Source: Serilophus lunatus (Eukaryota > Chordata > Aves > Passeriformes > Eurylaimidae). Taken from it: 64,000 nucleotides of DNA. Made by a program: the position numbers and the translations under genes. Of the stretch, positions 12,747 through 26,712 are shown piece after piece. The stretch is from contig VXBA01001600.1 in the NCBI GenBank assembly GCA_013399895.1, forward strand, positions 387,891 to 451,890, in the 5' to 3' direction. Each line of letters opens with the position of its first letter. Position 1 is the first letter of the stretch. Below the pieces are notes generated by a model. That model searched no databases. It saw only the letters and a program-made list of their open reading frames with translations, and had not been told where the DNA came from.

Positions 12747-15700
12747 GCATCCTTTGAATTTGATAAGTAAAAAATGATTTAAAATTTCACGTTCCTTCAG
12801 TTGTACTATTCTTACACAGTGAAATACACATTCTCTTTCCAGCTAAACACTTCCAACCCTTTCACAGGGACAGAACTTGCAGTCAAGACTCATATCACTT
12901 TTGGCCACTATTTTCTATTCAAGAGGCTAGTAGAGTGCTACATTAATTGAATATTTAAGATGGGAATATTTTCTTGGTTGTACAGTATGCATACTGCTGC
13001 ACACTGCATGCAAATATTATCCCCTTACAGAAAGCTTACTGAGTCAAGATAGACTAAAGCATTGCTGACAAAGCCAGAAACCCAGTAAATTGTTTAAAGC
13101 AAACAGATGAGAAGCCTGACCTGCAGAGAACTGACTTGCAGACTTCCAAGGTGTACCTTTCAAAAAGTTTTTATCATACTGCAATCATTAATTGGAATTA
13201 TGACATAAACAGTATGCACTATAACAAATACGTATATATCATAACACAAATGATACATATTACACACATATATTTTCCCATTGTCTGGAAAAAAAAATCT
13301 ATCTTGTACTACTTGACAAATAATGAGTTAGCAAAAGATGAAAAGCAGCCCTGAAGTTTATTCTTAATAAAAATACACCACTAATTTTTCATCTAGTTGT
13401 AATACAAAAGTCCTCAAGATTCAAACAGACCACAAAGCTGGTCTTAATTCTATAATCGCATCACTCTGAATATGAACACAACAATGTAAAAACAACATTA
13501 GAATAATTATATCCCTTTGTATCTGCTACTAATGCAGCACAGCATGATAGATGTTACAAATGCAAGGCTCTCTCTAAAGATCAGGTTTCGTTACAGTTTA
13601 CTATACATCTACACAATAGTTTACTGTCCTGCAAATAGTGATTTTTTGCTATAAAACCAGCTAGTCTTCAGAGATACAACTATTAGGTTCAGGAAGAGAT
13701 TCAGTCTTCTGTTGTCAGATCATTGCTATGAACCAACATTAAGTGAGAAAATTTTCCCTGCTTCAGTTGGAGAGGAATGATCAAACTAATTAATTTCCTA
13801 ACAATCTAAAATGGCAGAAGTTTCTCCCTTTTGGTCTAGCCAAAAGAACAAAGATGAAACATAAAAGCTCACTGCGTTTAAAAATACACACTTGCATCTA
13901 AGAGATTGATATTTACTATGTAAGGTGGTACATGTTGCTTCAAAAGTAATTCGATAAAACACACCTATGCTTTTAATAAAAAATAGAAATTGTTAGGAGA
14001 AACAGTCAAGAACAAATTTAATTGACATGTCACCAGTGTTCTCTGAAAATTAGCTTACTCATAAAATTATGTTAGGAAAAAGATGGCAGACTACGGACAA
14101 TCTATTTTTTCCTATGGTGGCAGCATTTTCGCCTGACAAAATGTAGATTTGCAACAATAGCATAATAAGCAAACTGAACTCTTAACATAAATAAGCATCT
14201 CTCAACAACTGTTATTGCTTTTTTGTCCTATCAAGTGCTGTAAGAGAAATAACATGAATGTAGAACATCTTTGTCACAGGAGATTTTGCTTTGGAAAAAA
14301 AGCGGCCAGCAAAGGAGGTCACTGTCATCTCTATATTCCATAAAACAGAGTAGATGCATAGCTTTCAATTAGAATCCAGCAAATTACTCTGTTTAGTGAA
14401 ATGCTAAAATGATTTAAAATTATTAAAATAATTTAAGACAGTAGGAAGAGATGCTTATCCAAAATATGACAACCTAATTTTTATTCTGTTATTCTAAATT
14501 ATCAGAATAAAATTCCAGTTTATAAAATTATATATATATACTATATCCATAATCCAGTTCTGAAGTTGTGCAAATTAAAATATTAAAATACAGAAAGAAT
14601 TTATCCTTTGACCATATATGAACTAATATTTAACACTAGATCCAGAAAAATTAATTATAATTATATACACCACATGGAAGCTGGGAAAGGAAGAAAAATT
14701 AAAAATATGCAGATATGAATTTAGAGATGTCGAGGTTTCACTCAACAGATTATACACCAAAAAGACTTATGAGAACAATCTAATCTCTGCCTCTCCAAAT
14801 AGAAAAATTATGGCAAACACGACAAAATTAAAAGGAAAACAACTGTAAAAACAGTCTGACTGAAGTGGAAATGCAGTAATTTGAAGTTTGAACTTTGAAC
14901 TTCTTTAGAATGCAAACTGAAGAAATAATTGGGGGAAAAAATAGAATAACACACCTAATAAGTCTTGATGACATATGTTTAACATAAGAAATATCACATT
15001 ATAAAAATGTGAAGTCAGATAAGTAAATAAAAGTGATATGAGAAACAGTCTGCAAAGTTGTGTGCTAATATAACTATTACTGTTTTTTCGATTCCCTTAT
15101 GTCCTTGGACTTGGTTTCACTTACCCAGGTAAATGAGTTAATAAGTTTAACACTTCTGAATTGACTGCAGATGGCCATAAGCAAGTCAGTAAAACAGAGT
15201 GACTCGATTCATATCCATTAACCTGGGATGATTTGAACAGTTACACTGCCACTGCATTTTCATTACAAAATCAAATGCATTGGAGCCTCAAGTTTTCCCT
15301 AGGCAGAAAAGCTTATCCAACTTACATCAGGCCCTTGTGCTCATGACAGAGAGCTGGTCTAGAGAAAAATCTTTCTTTCCAATAAACTAAGAGTGCCTTG
15401 AGACAAGCCTTGAGACTTCATGCTAAAAGAGTTCTCAGTGCATGTGCTAGTCATCTTTTCAGAGACAAGAGCAGAATAACACCGGCCTGTCCTGACTGCT
15501 GTAGCTGGGGTTTTTTTCACTGCTTTCCCCACCTCGAGCAAGCCCATTATTTTCCCTTTCCCGAATTCACTCATTTCTCAGACACTCCCTCTCATATAAA
15601 TTAAAAACACACAAATTCAAACACAACGCCAAACCCCACCATCTCCATAATGCTCTAATTCTTCCTATAAACACCATTTAAGGGCCACACCACTGTCCCT

Positions 15701-15832
15701 GTCAGCATAGAATTTTCTCTCTAAGGTGATTCTACACTTGCAGAAGTTTCCAAGTAAACAAATTAGCACGACAAATAAGACGAGCTGATATGTTAAAGTA
15801 CAGGCATAAACCTCTGGATTTGTGGATGTGTG
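12747..15832. other. 3.1-kb spacer between the two direct-repeat copies
   Basis: AT-rich sequence. An imperfect TA tract lies at 14528-14541. The part around 15380-15620 is richer in pyrimidines and G+C than its surroundings, but I could not assign it. No retroviral or transposase coding remnant was seen, which argues against the flanking repeats being LTRs of one element. Confidence 0.5.
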
Positions 15833-16030
15833 TTTTAATAGAATCTGTTGTTCCAGTTGCAGATTACTTTTGGTAAGTTGGTTGTTATACACTAATACCT
15901 TTTTGAAATATTATTCTTCTACTTAAGTAACTGCCACAGAAAATTAGATCAAAATAAAGTCAGCTTAATTGACAGCAGACATCATTTTCTGGTCTCTTGA
16001 AATTTCTCAGATTTGCAGAAAAACCTGTCA
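15833..16030 (+). repeat. ~200-bp direct repeat, copy 2
   Basis: This is the 198-bp partner of 12541-12746. Relative to copy 1 it lacks two 4-bp segments. Its last 69 bp (15962-16030) are identical to 12678-12746, while all substitutions lie in the first part. It contains AATAAA at about 15953, but no other sign of a gene end. Confidence 0.9.
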
Positions 16031-16034
16031 TAAC

Positions 16035-16067
16035 ATAAGATGCCAAGATAAGATAGGATAAGATGCA
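16035..16067. repeat. Short degenerate tandem repeat (ATAAGAT units)
   Basis: Three units of about 10-13 bp, each beginning ATAAGAT, follow directly after copy 2 of the 200-bp repeat. Copy 1 has no such flank. Confidence 0.65.
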
Positions 16068-18589
16068 AAACCACTGCACACATGTTGATTTTATAATTTA
16101 TGAAATATGATACAAAAAAAATAGATGGAAAATTTTCTCTAAGTCAATGTTACAAAAGGGAATTTAAAAATAATTGATATCATTTTACATCCTCTGGAAG
16201 AAACACATCTGCACAAACACACTTGGCAAGATACAGCACCGATATAGCCTGGAAGCTTTGAAGAGAATTACACCGCAAGTGACATCAGAACCCAATGGCT
16301 TAGATTCCAAATCTGTGTCTAGTCAAGGGCTTAGGGAAGCTCAGGAAAAAGAATAGGAGAGAATTGTAAGCTATAACTTTTTCACATTAAGTTTCTTACA
16401 TGATTTAGTAGGATTCTCTGTTGCTGACTGGAAATACCATAAAGATTGTTACTAGAATATTCAAAGCACCTTTAATCCCAAAAGGCCTGTCTATACAGGA
16501 ACAAGAAACTAAGTGAAATACATTGGAGAACTAGGAACTTTTCCCTGGACTCCTGGGAAAAGCAAGTACAGATCATGCAGTAAGGATTTAAAAATACACT
16601 TACTAATCTGCCACTGATAAGGGCAGTAAAGAATATGTCTCTTTATTCAATAACTGCTTATTACACAAGTGTACTGCAATGGTTAGTAGCCACTAAATGA
16701 TCTAGTATGATAGAAGATATCAGGACTGTGCTTTATAGAACAGTTGGATCCTTAAGAATTCTTCCTAATGTTAAGGAATTAGATTACAGACTCTAAGTTA
16801 CAAACCATGTTTGACAAATGTATGCACAGTATTATTGACTAGCATGTTTGCACACCCACCATCCTATCACTACTGCAAAATCCTAGACCCATTGGTCTGC
16901 ACTTAAAGCAGCTTTATGAAAATTTGTGTGGGTAGATCTATTTTCCTCATGAGACTGCACAAGGATTTTTTTTAACAAAGGTATCAGACTGACAGGCCAA
17001 ACTTCATTACCCACAGAATCATCAACCCATCAGTACTGTAAATCTTGACATGTTCTGAACAAAAGTAACTAGACTGGCCTTAGGAATTCTTGGCAGGCTT
17101 CTATCTCTTCTTGCTGCTTGTTCAGATGGAATGCTGACTACCAGAACAATATTCTGTAGTTCATTCAATCTCTTCTAGTAGCTTGACAAGGTCTTAAAAG
17201 GGGTTATATTATATACAACGGCAATAACATACTAGAGGTTATAAATTATTGCAACTTCACTGTCAGACATGCTTTTGCACTCACACTAGGTCTGTTGGTG
17301 AATTATGGCCTTATGAAAAATAAGCTGAATGACTATGGCACTACCTCAGTAACGTATCAGTAAATACATATACAACAACCCCTATGCTTTCATAAGTATC
17401 AGAGCTCTATTCAAGCAGTACTTTTGTTTTAAGTATATTTTTTCCTATTCTCAAAATGCATTATTATTACTAATGTAGTTCTGGACAAAAAAAACCTCAA
17501 ACATTTAAGTATCTTAGATTCCCTCCTCTGATCAACCTTTCAAGAAAAACAGAAAAGTTTTCATTGCCAGCATTACTATTCCATACGTGCATCAAGGACC
17601 ATTTTACTCACAAGTATACTCCATCTAGATTGACTTGTATGAAAATTTCACACTTCTTAACAAGATCGTAAATATATGTACATTAGTATTTGTGAAAAAG
17701 GAAGTGTTTTAATAGTAAATTCTTCATGCATTGGAAGACATGTATAGGAAATAAAGATGTCATTTAAAATGGACTTCTTTTTGTCTGAAATATATTTAAG
17801 TAATATTTGAACTACATTAAAATACAGACCACTTTAGTCCTATGTATATGCACTACCCTTGCATGGTAGATGCTTGGCATACAACAGACACTTGAGAGCT
17901 TAAACAAGAGGAAAAGAATTTTAGAATCTAAATCAGAACAGGAAAACAAAACATTATTCTTATCCTAGTTTTACACTTACTAGTTTACCCTTTTTATGCA
18001 AATGAGCAAGGCTTAGTTTCCATTTGAATTTGTCCAGCATTAAAATACTGATTCATGTCAAATCTTTATAAAATTAAACAGCCCTTTACTTTCTTCTACA
18101 AAGATACTTACTAAAATATATCCAAATCACATATAAATCCTCTTCTCAAGAAATCAGAGATTAGGCTCTTCAAATCTGCTGTTCTGAGGAATTTTCTCCA
18201 GCCACCATTTCCTATGCTCTCCACTATTCACTTTTTGGGTCCCTAGAGAGTGAGTATCTACAATCTTCAGTGTATCCTTCCACAAAATTAAGATAATAAA
18301 CCAAGCCTTCGAGCAGTTAGACCCATAAAGCACTTTGATGGAAGTTGGTTTTTGTGTGGAAGACACATGGAAGCATGCTACCACCACTGATGTCAACAGC
18401 ATGCTTTAGACAATGTCCCTCTCACCTTCTCACATGGTTCAGGAAGCTGCAAACATTAGAAAATACTGTAGCAGATCCTCGGACATACTTTTCAAATCAC
18501 ATGCTCCCAAGCCTTTAAAAATGCTTCCAGACACCTATGCAACTTAAAACATTGAAAAATTCATGTCTTGAGCCTTTCCTTTTCTTAAA

Positions 18590-18610
18590 ACAACCAACCA
18601 ACCAACCACC
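18590..18610. repeat. (CAAC)n microsatellite
   Basis: About five perfect tetranucleotide units. Confidence 0.85.
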
Positions 18611-21600
18611 AGGAAAACAGGCTTAAAAAAGAAAGAATGCAGACATTAAATTACATAGCATGAATGTACTCAGGGCCGTGATATGCAGAACACTGCACTC
18701 AATAAATCCTTGTTCAATTAGACTGCTTACCTGGCAGACCTAAATCAATCCCTGGGGTGCAAATTAGATTGGAACTGTTCGCTGCATTTTCTCCTTCTAT
18801 GTCAGTAATGATACAACAAAGTACAAATATCAACTGCCTGATCTGGGGAAACGCTGTACCTTTTCCTCTTTTGTTATCTAGAGTTCACACCACCTGTTCT
18901 TTTCTGTACTGCAATATGAGTGAAAAACAAGATGTAATATATTCTTGTATGCAGGTGGCACTTTCTTTTCCCTTTAGTAATGCATTGAAGGTACTTGTGG
19001 GAGTATCACTAGCACTTCAAAAGCAGGAGAGAACTCATTCCATAAGCCTGACTGTAGTGTTTTCATTAAGAATTAAACGTGAGTTTACATGCAAATAATA
19101 CTCAGAGAGTATCAAGACTTAAATATTTAGGAAGACATCTAGTCATTTGTCTTGCCACAGGAAATTCATGTCTCATACTGTATTTTCTGAATTTGAAAGC
19201 AGTTATAAAGTTATTCTTCCTTCCTCAATAAGGCTAAAATCTTTGTTGTTGCACCCATCTGCTAGTTTTCAAAAAAGGATTGATTAGGGTTTACATTTGG
19301 TAAATGATTTGAAAACAGCGATCCTAGAGAACAGGAGTAAATAAAACTCAAGAAAAGAAAAACAGAAGTTGAGAAGACAATGAAGTAGGTCAGGATGTTG
19401 CAGCAGTTTGCTGTCATCATCATGCTGTCTGAACCTAGAACTTACATAAAGGGTGATATTCAGCATGAAAAACAAGCAAAAAAGCTGACTCCAACTTTCA
19501 CTTTGTTGCAAATTTCTCAGAAACCTAATATCCAAAAGATAAAACCTGATAATAATTTGCCATGTCTCATTTCTGAATACGACACTGGTATAGAAACTAA
19601 TATGAAAACACCGTTATCCATGTTGCTTTTTTGCTTTCTCTGAGCCATCCAAATGATGCAAAGCAACAGACAAGGATAGAGTTCATCAAGAGATAGCCTA
19701 CATTCATTAGATAACATTAAAAACCTTTGAAAAATATGAATATATGAAAATATACTTTTTGTTTTATAATAAAGAGACTTCATCACTTTTTCTGAAAAGG
19801 TAGAAAGCTCTCATTAAAGGTTAATGCTCCTGCCTTATTCTCCCATCAATATCTTGATTTTTTATAGATGAAACAATTTTAGCTGAAGATTAGCTTGTTT
19901 CTGAGATGTCTCTCTTCACTTTGAGTTCCTTCTTTGTAGAGTTAAGGGACACAATTTTCCCAATCATTTATACACTGTAAATCACTGTAAGATTTATTTC
20001 ATTCCAAGTTGGATATGTGACTTCTTGGAGGGGAAATGAGTGGTAAGAAGTTGGAGGGAAAATTAGCCTGTAAAAACATGTCCTGATAGCTTTAAGGCCC
20101 TTCTAATGACAACAAAATCCCAAAGACTGTTGAAATCAATGTCAAAGCTTGTAATATCTGAATACTAAGATGCCCTTTTTTGAAAACAAATGTCTTTGGA
20201 AATAGCACAAGGAAACGTACGTGAACCATCTTTATGAATGGTTTATTCGAAGCTTAAATCCTTTCCTCTGATATTTGCTCTGCCAGTTACAAATAGGTAA
20301 GGCTGGTTGACCAAGTCCTGTAGAGGCCCAAACATAAAGCATACTTTAATTTTAAAGGACTTTTCAGTTTTACAGGACTCTCATTTCCAAGAACAGATAC
20401 GAAAGTGAACAAGAAGATTTAAAACAACCCATAACGAAGGTGCTAAGGACACCCGCAAACTGTATTGCATATTCATTGCCACAATCCCCAAACCTTTTGC
20501 TTCCTTCCCATCTCAGATGCATGTCTTAGCCATCAAACTGTTTGACAAAGTCCCCGTTGGAGTACCAGCTTCCTCGTATCTCTTGGGAATAAAGACCTAG
20601 CTGCAAATGAACCTCATATAACTACTAGATTGCAGTGAGAAAATTGAAGTTAGTTCTGCACTCTACTTAGCAGAAGGCTGATTTCCCCATCACTCAAGCC
20701 AAGCTGCTGGGGAGTGCATAAGCTATGTAGAGTCAGAAGAGGTAGAATATGAACACAAGTAAATGAGAGAAGTACCACAGAGTCCTTCTGACTCCCCACA
20801 GTATTTTCAAGGAAGGATGAGAGTAGGGGGTAGACTGCTTTCATACCTCTCTCTAGATGCAAGAGAAGTCGAATTCTTTCTCCATTTTGTCACACAAAAT
20901 CCTAATCAGTTTGTGCCATGGTCTCCACAGTGACAGCATGTTACTGCAGGGGTAATACTTCCCTTGTTATCTGCAGCAAAGCAACAACTCTTCAGGAAAT
21001 GGGAAGGTGCAGAGAGGGAGCATCTGTCTACTCATAGTTCTGCTTGAGCTAGGATTACACTGAGTTTTCAATACTCGTCTTGTGAAATTGATACCCTGAT
21101 CAACATATCAAGACGGTGATGCCAGCAATTAGCATTTCCCAGCTCTAGGTTCCCACCTGCTGTTTTAAATCTGGTTATGAGCTTCAGTTCTTCATCAAAA
21201 ACAGTAGTTTGAAAGAGAAATAGAGTATAATTTATTTATTTTAGCAACCCACCATTGAACCCCTCTCCTCCTCTACTAAGATATCTTTTCAAGAGTTTAT
21301 TACGATTAGGGCAAAGATTTAAATAAACAGCTATGCACCTGCACAGAATTTTACAGTCGCATGCTGTGAAGTTAATGCTGAGAATATTCATTTGCTTAGC
21401 AGGCCTGCTGTCATGCTAAGGTCTATTTTTGTTGTGTGTTACTACATTTGCTGCATTGGAAATGTTTCCTTGGATAATTTTTTTCCTATGCAAGTAACTG
21501 TTCACTCATTAAAAGTTTTTTAACTACTATATATGCATTTGTATGTACTTCACAGACTTTTCTCCATGCTGTATTACCTACTTAACTCCCCTCTGTGAAT

Positions 21601-22195
21601 GCCAAAAAGAATATAACTCCGAAGACTGCTTTTCAAAATGTTGAGAAAAAGCAATCTTCAGTGTAATGTCTGCCAATTTTAAGATCTAAAACTCTTAAAA
21701 ATGAAAAAAATCTATCTTTAAGTAAATGTTGTCAGCCTGCCAAATACAATCTGTTTTTTCCCCTCACATTTCTATGGTATTTCTTTACCATTAACCTGTA
21801 GCTGTCTGCTTATTTAATAAAATTTTAGACTTAATTTTATGTTCTCTTCTTCCTGTACGCATTCAGTCTTGGGAGTGGGGGATTTTGTTTGTTAGTTCAC
21901 AGAATAGAGGAAGGCTCCAAATGTTCATCAGGTACCAGCCTTTGAGTGAGGTACACATGATATTAGACTACTCTCCACAGACTCTGATCTCATGCAGGCA
22001 AGTAATTTATTTTAATTTACCTCCTGCCTGAGAGGTTATTCCGTTGATTAATCTACACAGGTAGGTTCATTCCTGTCTCTCATAACCTGATAAAACTGTT
22101 AGTGACACTCTTAATTCGATACAAAAGAATTCCAATTTACTTTTCAATGTTAGTCACTTACATACAAAAATTCTCCTTTTCTATAAACTCAAGCT

Positions 22196-22214
22196 TTATA
22201 TATATATATATATA
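22196..22214. repeat. (TA)n microsatellite
   Basis: About nine uninterrupted TA units. Confidence 0.9.
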
Positions 22215-25200
22215 GCGCAACCAGAGTCAGAAAATTTCTTTCTAGTGTATTAATTAAATTCACCCTCATATCAACCATTATTGAGCTTTGAGGCAAAACT
22301 TCCTAAAAGGCTGTCAGTTTTCTATTCACTGTTGTACCACCAGAAGACATCATCCTATCCCAACATCCCGTTTTCCATTTACTGATAATTTACTTGACGA
22401 GTACAGACTTTGCCGCCAGTGCAAAATGTTTTGTGCTTGACAGCTCTATTAACTCTGACTACTAAGAACAAATAATAAGAAAAATCATCTCAACATTTCT
22501 TTTAATACAGCTTGTCCCTCTGAATAGCAAATGTCAATGATACAAACTAATTCCTGGCAAATGGTGCAGACTTTGCTTTGTGTTTTGTAAATTTTCACCT
22601 ACATTTTCAACAAATACTTGAGAAAGACAATATTTGTATGGTTAGATATTAAAGGCTTTCACCAGCTTTGTAAAATAATTATCATTTAAAAGGGAAATTT
22701 GCCTGATTTCCATGATGTGACAGCAGGCATTCATCCCACCATCTTAATCCCACTAACTAAACCAATATTGCACTGGTAGGGCCACGGCAGGTTTGGACAG
22801 GGAAGTTTGGGACTTGGGGGTGGAGGGGAGCCTTTTCCTGAATAAGAAAAAATATGAAGACATTTTTGTCACTGGAAGTAGGAAAATATACCTAGACAGA
22901 TCTATGTATCCACAAAGAAAACCAGTCCATTAAATACATAAAATCTGAAAGAAAAAAGATAATGGTTTTAATAATTTCTCAGCCTTCCTCATGGGTTCTG
23001 AGTGAAATTTTCAAGAGCAAGTAGAATAAAGAAGATATACTGAAAACAATTTTGTTAATATATTTTGTCCAGTTGTCTGCTCTCAACTTTACAGACACGT
23101 AAATTTACTGATTCTTAGTAAGATCTTCTGAAACTCAACTTCATAAACTGGGAAGGGAAAGAGAGCAAATACACCTAATGGTCTGTGTGATCAGAATACA
23201 TTTATTTGACACTCAGTATAAGAACCACAAACAATATTTTTGTAATTTAAGCAATCTTCTTTTGGCATTCACTGGCTTCATAATAGCTATAGGTAGGTCT
23301 AACATTTAAGAGTTAACAGGAGCTCAGCCAAGTTAAGCATTATAGTTTTCTTTAAATATACTATAAACCTGTTTAAATGCCATTTATGGCATCAATTATA
23401 AATTTTGTGAGGGAACACATCTATGCAGTGAAAGAAACTGTTGGTCAATCTGCTGTAAATTTTGTTCATATTTCTATTTCACAAGATTCCTTCCTCTCCA
23501 AAAATATTATTATTTTAAGTGGTTACTAAACAACCATGATAATGCTGTGTTGGCAGAGAAAATCATGGCTCTTGTGCCAGCTCCCAGAACAGCATGCTCA
23601 TTAGTTACGCGTTTGCAAATTCTCTCACATACAACATCTTGAGAAGAAATTCTCAGATTTCTCATTGCAATCAAGTACTAGAAGATCCACGTTAAATGAC
23701 TAGTGCCTAATACAGATAGAATAAAAGCAATGCTTCCAAATAGTAGATAAAAAAAGCTATAGATTCCTGCAAAAGCAAGACTCCTAATGTCATACTATAA
23801 ACTCACTGGGATTTAGTCCTGCCCACATTTCCACTTAACAAGAGACAAAATACTGGAGAAATATGGTCTTGAGTGCAGAGAAAACAGACATTAAGAACAT
23901 TTAGTCCCCATATTTTCACACTTACGTGAATCCAAAGAAATTTACCATTCACCAACTGATTAAGCAAAAGCAGAGCAAAAACACGTCCAGAAGATGCCCT
24001 TGAAAATCAAAGGGTAATCCTCATTAATCTGTTTTCAAAATTCTTATTCCAAAACTGGCATCCACACCTTTGTCACACCTAAGTCTTGTGTACTCTCTTT
24101 CCTACTCTTTTCATCTGTCCTTCCCAACTCAAGTGTTGGCAGAAATTAATGAAAAGAGGAAAGAGAAGGACAAAGTCTACTAGAATATTCTAGTTCAGTT
24201 TTGGGGAAAGATGACAAGCAATATTGTTCCACTGTTTGATGATCCTCTCTGCCTTCACTGGTCATAGCCTTAATTGTCCTCTTGGCAAAATCCAATTTGC
24301 CTTTCCCTTCTGCACAGAAAAAATGAGGAAACTGAGTGAGCTGCTATCGGGAAATATACAGCCTGAGAACAGAAGCTTCTGTTGGTGGCAGGTAAGGCCT
24401 TCAACCCACAATTACCAGCTGGAGCTGCAACTGTAATCTCACAGGAAAATCAGCCAGAAATTCCTAAGCTAACAGCAGCTGTTCAAGAGATTGTAAGCAG
24501 CTGCCAAAAAGTGACAGAAAATTGTGGGAGTCCCAAATATTTTGAGAGATCTGCCAAGTAAGACAATAATCATTACATGTTAAGCCAGAGCTCTTGATCC
24601 AAAAAGAAGGTGTGGAATATTGCCCAAAATGAATAAATTTAGTGACCTTAATTTATTTTGCATAGGTCACATAATCACATCACTTGGCGAAATACTAGAG
24701 ACACATTTTATTTCTTTCAATTTTTTTTCTGCTTGCCTTTATATTGGTTCTGTATACTTATATATTGTTTTACTCTGTTTCTGGGTTTGGTAGGCAAAAG
24801 ACTGCTTTCTCATTTTTTTATGTAGCACAAAGTACAGAGAGTTTCTAAAGGTTAAGATGCATAGGTCGTCTCAGGCTTACCAGTAACAAAAACAATAACA
24901 ATTTTAAAATACATTAAATACATTTTGTAATCAGACCAATTGTTACTAGAATGATCAACATGATTCATGAATGTTGAAAGTCTATTGTCTTTTCCATCAG
25001 AAATTATTTTTCCAAACAACATTGTGAAAAACGAGCTTGCAGCACTGATGCTGTATTAAGACCTTACAAAAGATTACATTTCCTATGTTTGTCATTCAAA
25101 CACTTTTCTCACACATGTGTAATCAAAATCAGAACTATGAAGAATATAACGTTCAACCAAAAACTGTAGTTTTGCTATGGGACTGGCAAAACTGCTAGGG

Positions 25201-26341
25201 AAAATGCACTTGAGCTTGGCTAATAATGAACAAACACCCTAAAATGGAGCACTGATTCTGCAGGTAAGGCAAATGACTAAAAAGCTAATTGGGTTCTCCT
25301 CTCCCTAAATCATTTTGCCCATGCATCTTTCTTCCAGCTCTAAAATTGAGTTTATCAGCTTGAGGTTGCTAGGTGGGTGAATTTGCTTCCATTTGTTATA
25401 CATCTTACCTTAAGCTTGTATCATATTCTATAAATTACCCTGCACTAACTCAAAGGATAATACGTTGGACTTACAATATCTGCAGTAATATCAATACAGC
25501 ACAGAAGGAAAACTATTAGTCCTCTCCCTAAATGACCTAGAAAACTTTCAGGTTACATTGAAACCATCCTATCTTTTGATGTACAAGTTCCAAATTTTCC
25601 AAGCTCAAAATCTCAGCTTCTCCAATCTAAATGTTGTCTTAGTGCTCAAGAAAATTGAAGTAGATTATAGTTTATTTGTTAAATTAATGTAACTGCTTGA
25701 GATCTGGGTGGAAATCTTACTTACTGTTTATTAGCAGGTATTCCACTTCCATGAAATCACATTATTATAAAACAGTACCTCTATGCAATAATGTGGTAAA
25801 AATTACTAGCAAGATTTGCAAGGACAAAAAAACCCCGACTCAACTCTGTGCCTAGTTGGAAGCCCACACAAAGGCACTGCTTTTACTTAACATTTTGATC
25901 TACAACTTAAAGGTGTACCTAGAGAAAAAAATAAGAGCAAACTGGAGAAGAAGACAGATTGCAAAATTTAATACAAAGTTTGGATCAGCTATTTCAAATT
26001 AAGCAATTAAGACCTCCTTGATTTGAGGATACTCCCCAAATTCATTTTTAACTTCTCTCAGCAATCAAAGTTCCACAGATTCTCTAGCATATTTCAGGCA
26101 GAGCGCTCTGATGCCTCTTCACAAGTTCAGTTCTAAACACCAGATTTTGAAACAGAAGCACTTTTTTTCCCCCCACCTCTCTCAGCTAAGATGATTGGAA
26201 ATTGTTGCCAAGATCTCAGAGAACTGAATCTAAGTTTTATTTTATTTATTTTAACTATTATTGAGAAATGACATTCAAAACGCATGTTTGTGTCACTGCC
26301 ATGCCACACAAAAGCGGACAAATGAACAGTTTCCATTAACA

Positions 26342-26712
26342 CTGTCCTGCGGAAGGACCCCAGCAGGACACCCTGGCCAGAGCCTGTTAGGTGGGACCCC
26401 CTGCCCAGCACACCAGGAGCCCCATCCCTCCCTGACCATGGGGTACAGCCAGGACAGCTGCTCCCGGGGGGGACCAGCAGCCCAGGGTACTTGCAACACA
26501 GACCTGCCCAGGCCATCACCACGGTGGCCTGGGCCCCTGCAGCAAGGCACTGCCAGGAACGGGCCCTGATGCTCAGGCAGGCAGGGGAGAGGCCTAGGCA
26601 GAGCCAGAAGGATCCGGCTAAAGCTGGAGGTGGGGATGGAGCAGCACCCCCGCCTCAGAGGAGGCCCCCGGGCAGCCTGTCAGGGCCGTTAACATCTCAG
26701 GGCCCTGTGGAT
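26342..26712. other. GC-rich island of unknown origin in AT-rich intron
   Basis: G+C rises to roughly two thirds by eye, against about one third on either side. CpG is scarce for that composition (about eight in the block), so it does not look like an unmethylated CpG-island promoter. Frames of 80-130 codons are open on both strands (26261-26569 and 26491-26769 plus, 26133-26522 minus), which is expected when stop codons are rare. The translations are rich in Pro, Gly and Arg and match nothing I know. TTAACA occurs at 26336-26341 and again at 26689-26694, flanking most of the block, which could be a target-site duplication or chance. It may be an unrecognised inserted element or a GC-rich 5' piece of a retroelement. 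Confidence 0.6.

Larger units (their letters stand above)
16068..26329. other. Intronic sequence, 10.3 kb, no recognised transposon
   Basis: AT-rich and unique-looking. It holds a (CAAC)n tract at 18590-18610 and a (TA)n tract at 22196-22214. The longest non-CR1 frame in the window (18757-19098, plus strand, about 113 codons from a GTG and 100 from the first ATG) lies here. Its translation has no recognisable domain and no gene-like signals, so it is not called a gene. Confidence 0.5.

Noticed and set aside
12541..16030. The paired 200-bp repeats as LTRs of a 3.5-kb retroelement
   Set aside because: No TG/CA ends shared by both copies, no primer-binding site after copy 1, no polypurine tract before copy 2, no target duplication and no coding remnants between them.
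18757..19098. 113-codon open frame, the longest outside CR1
   Set aside because: It opens with GTG (first ATG gives about 100 codons). The translation has no domain, signal or family resemblance, and there are no exon or promoter signals around it. One frame of this length in 64 kb is compatible with chance.
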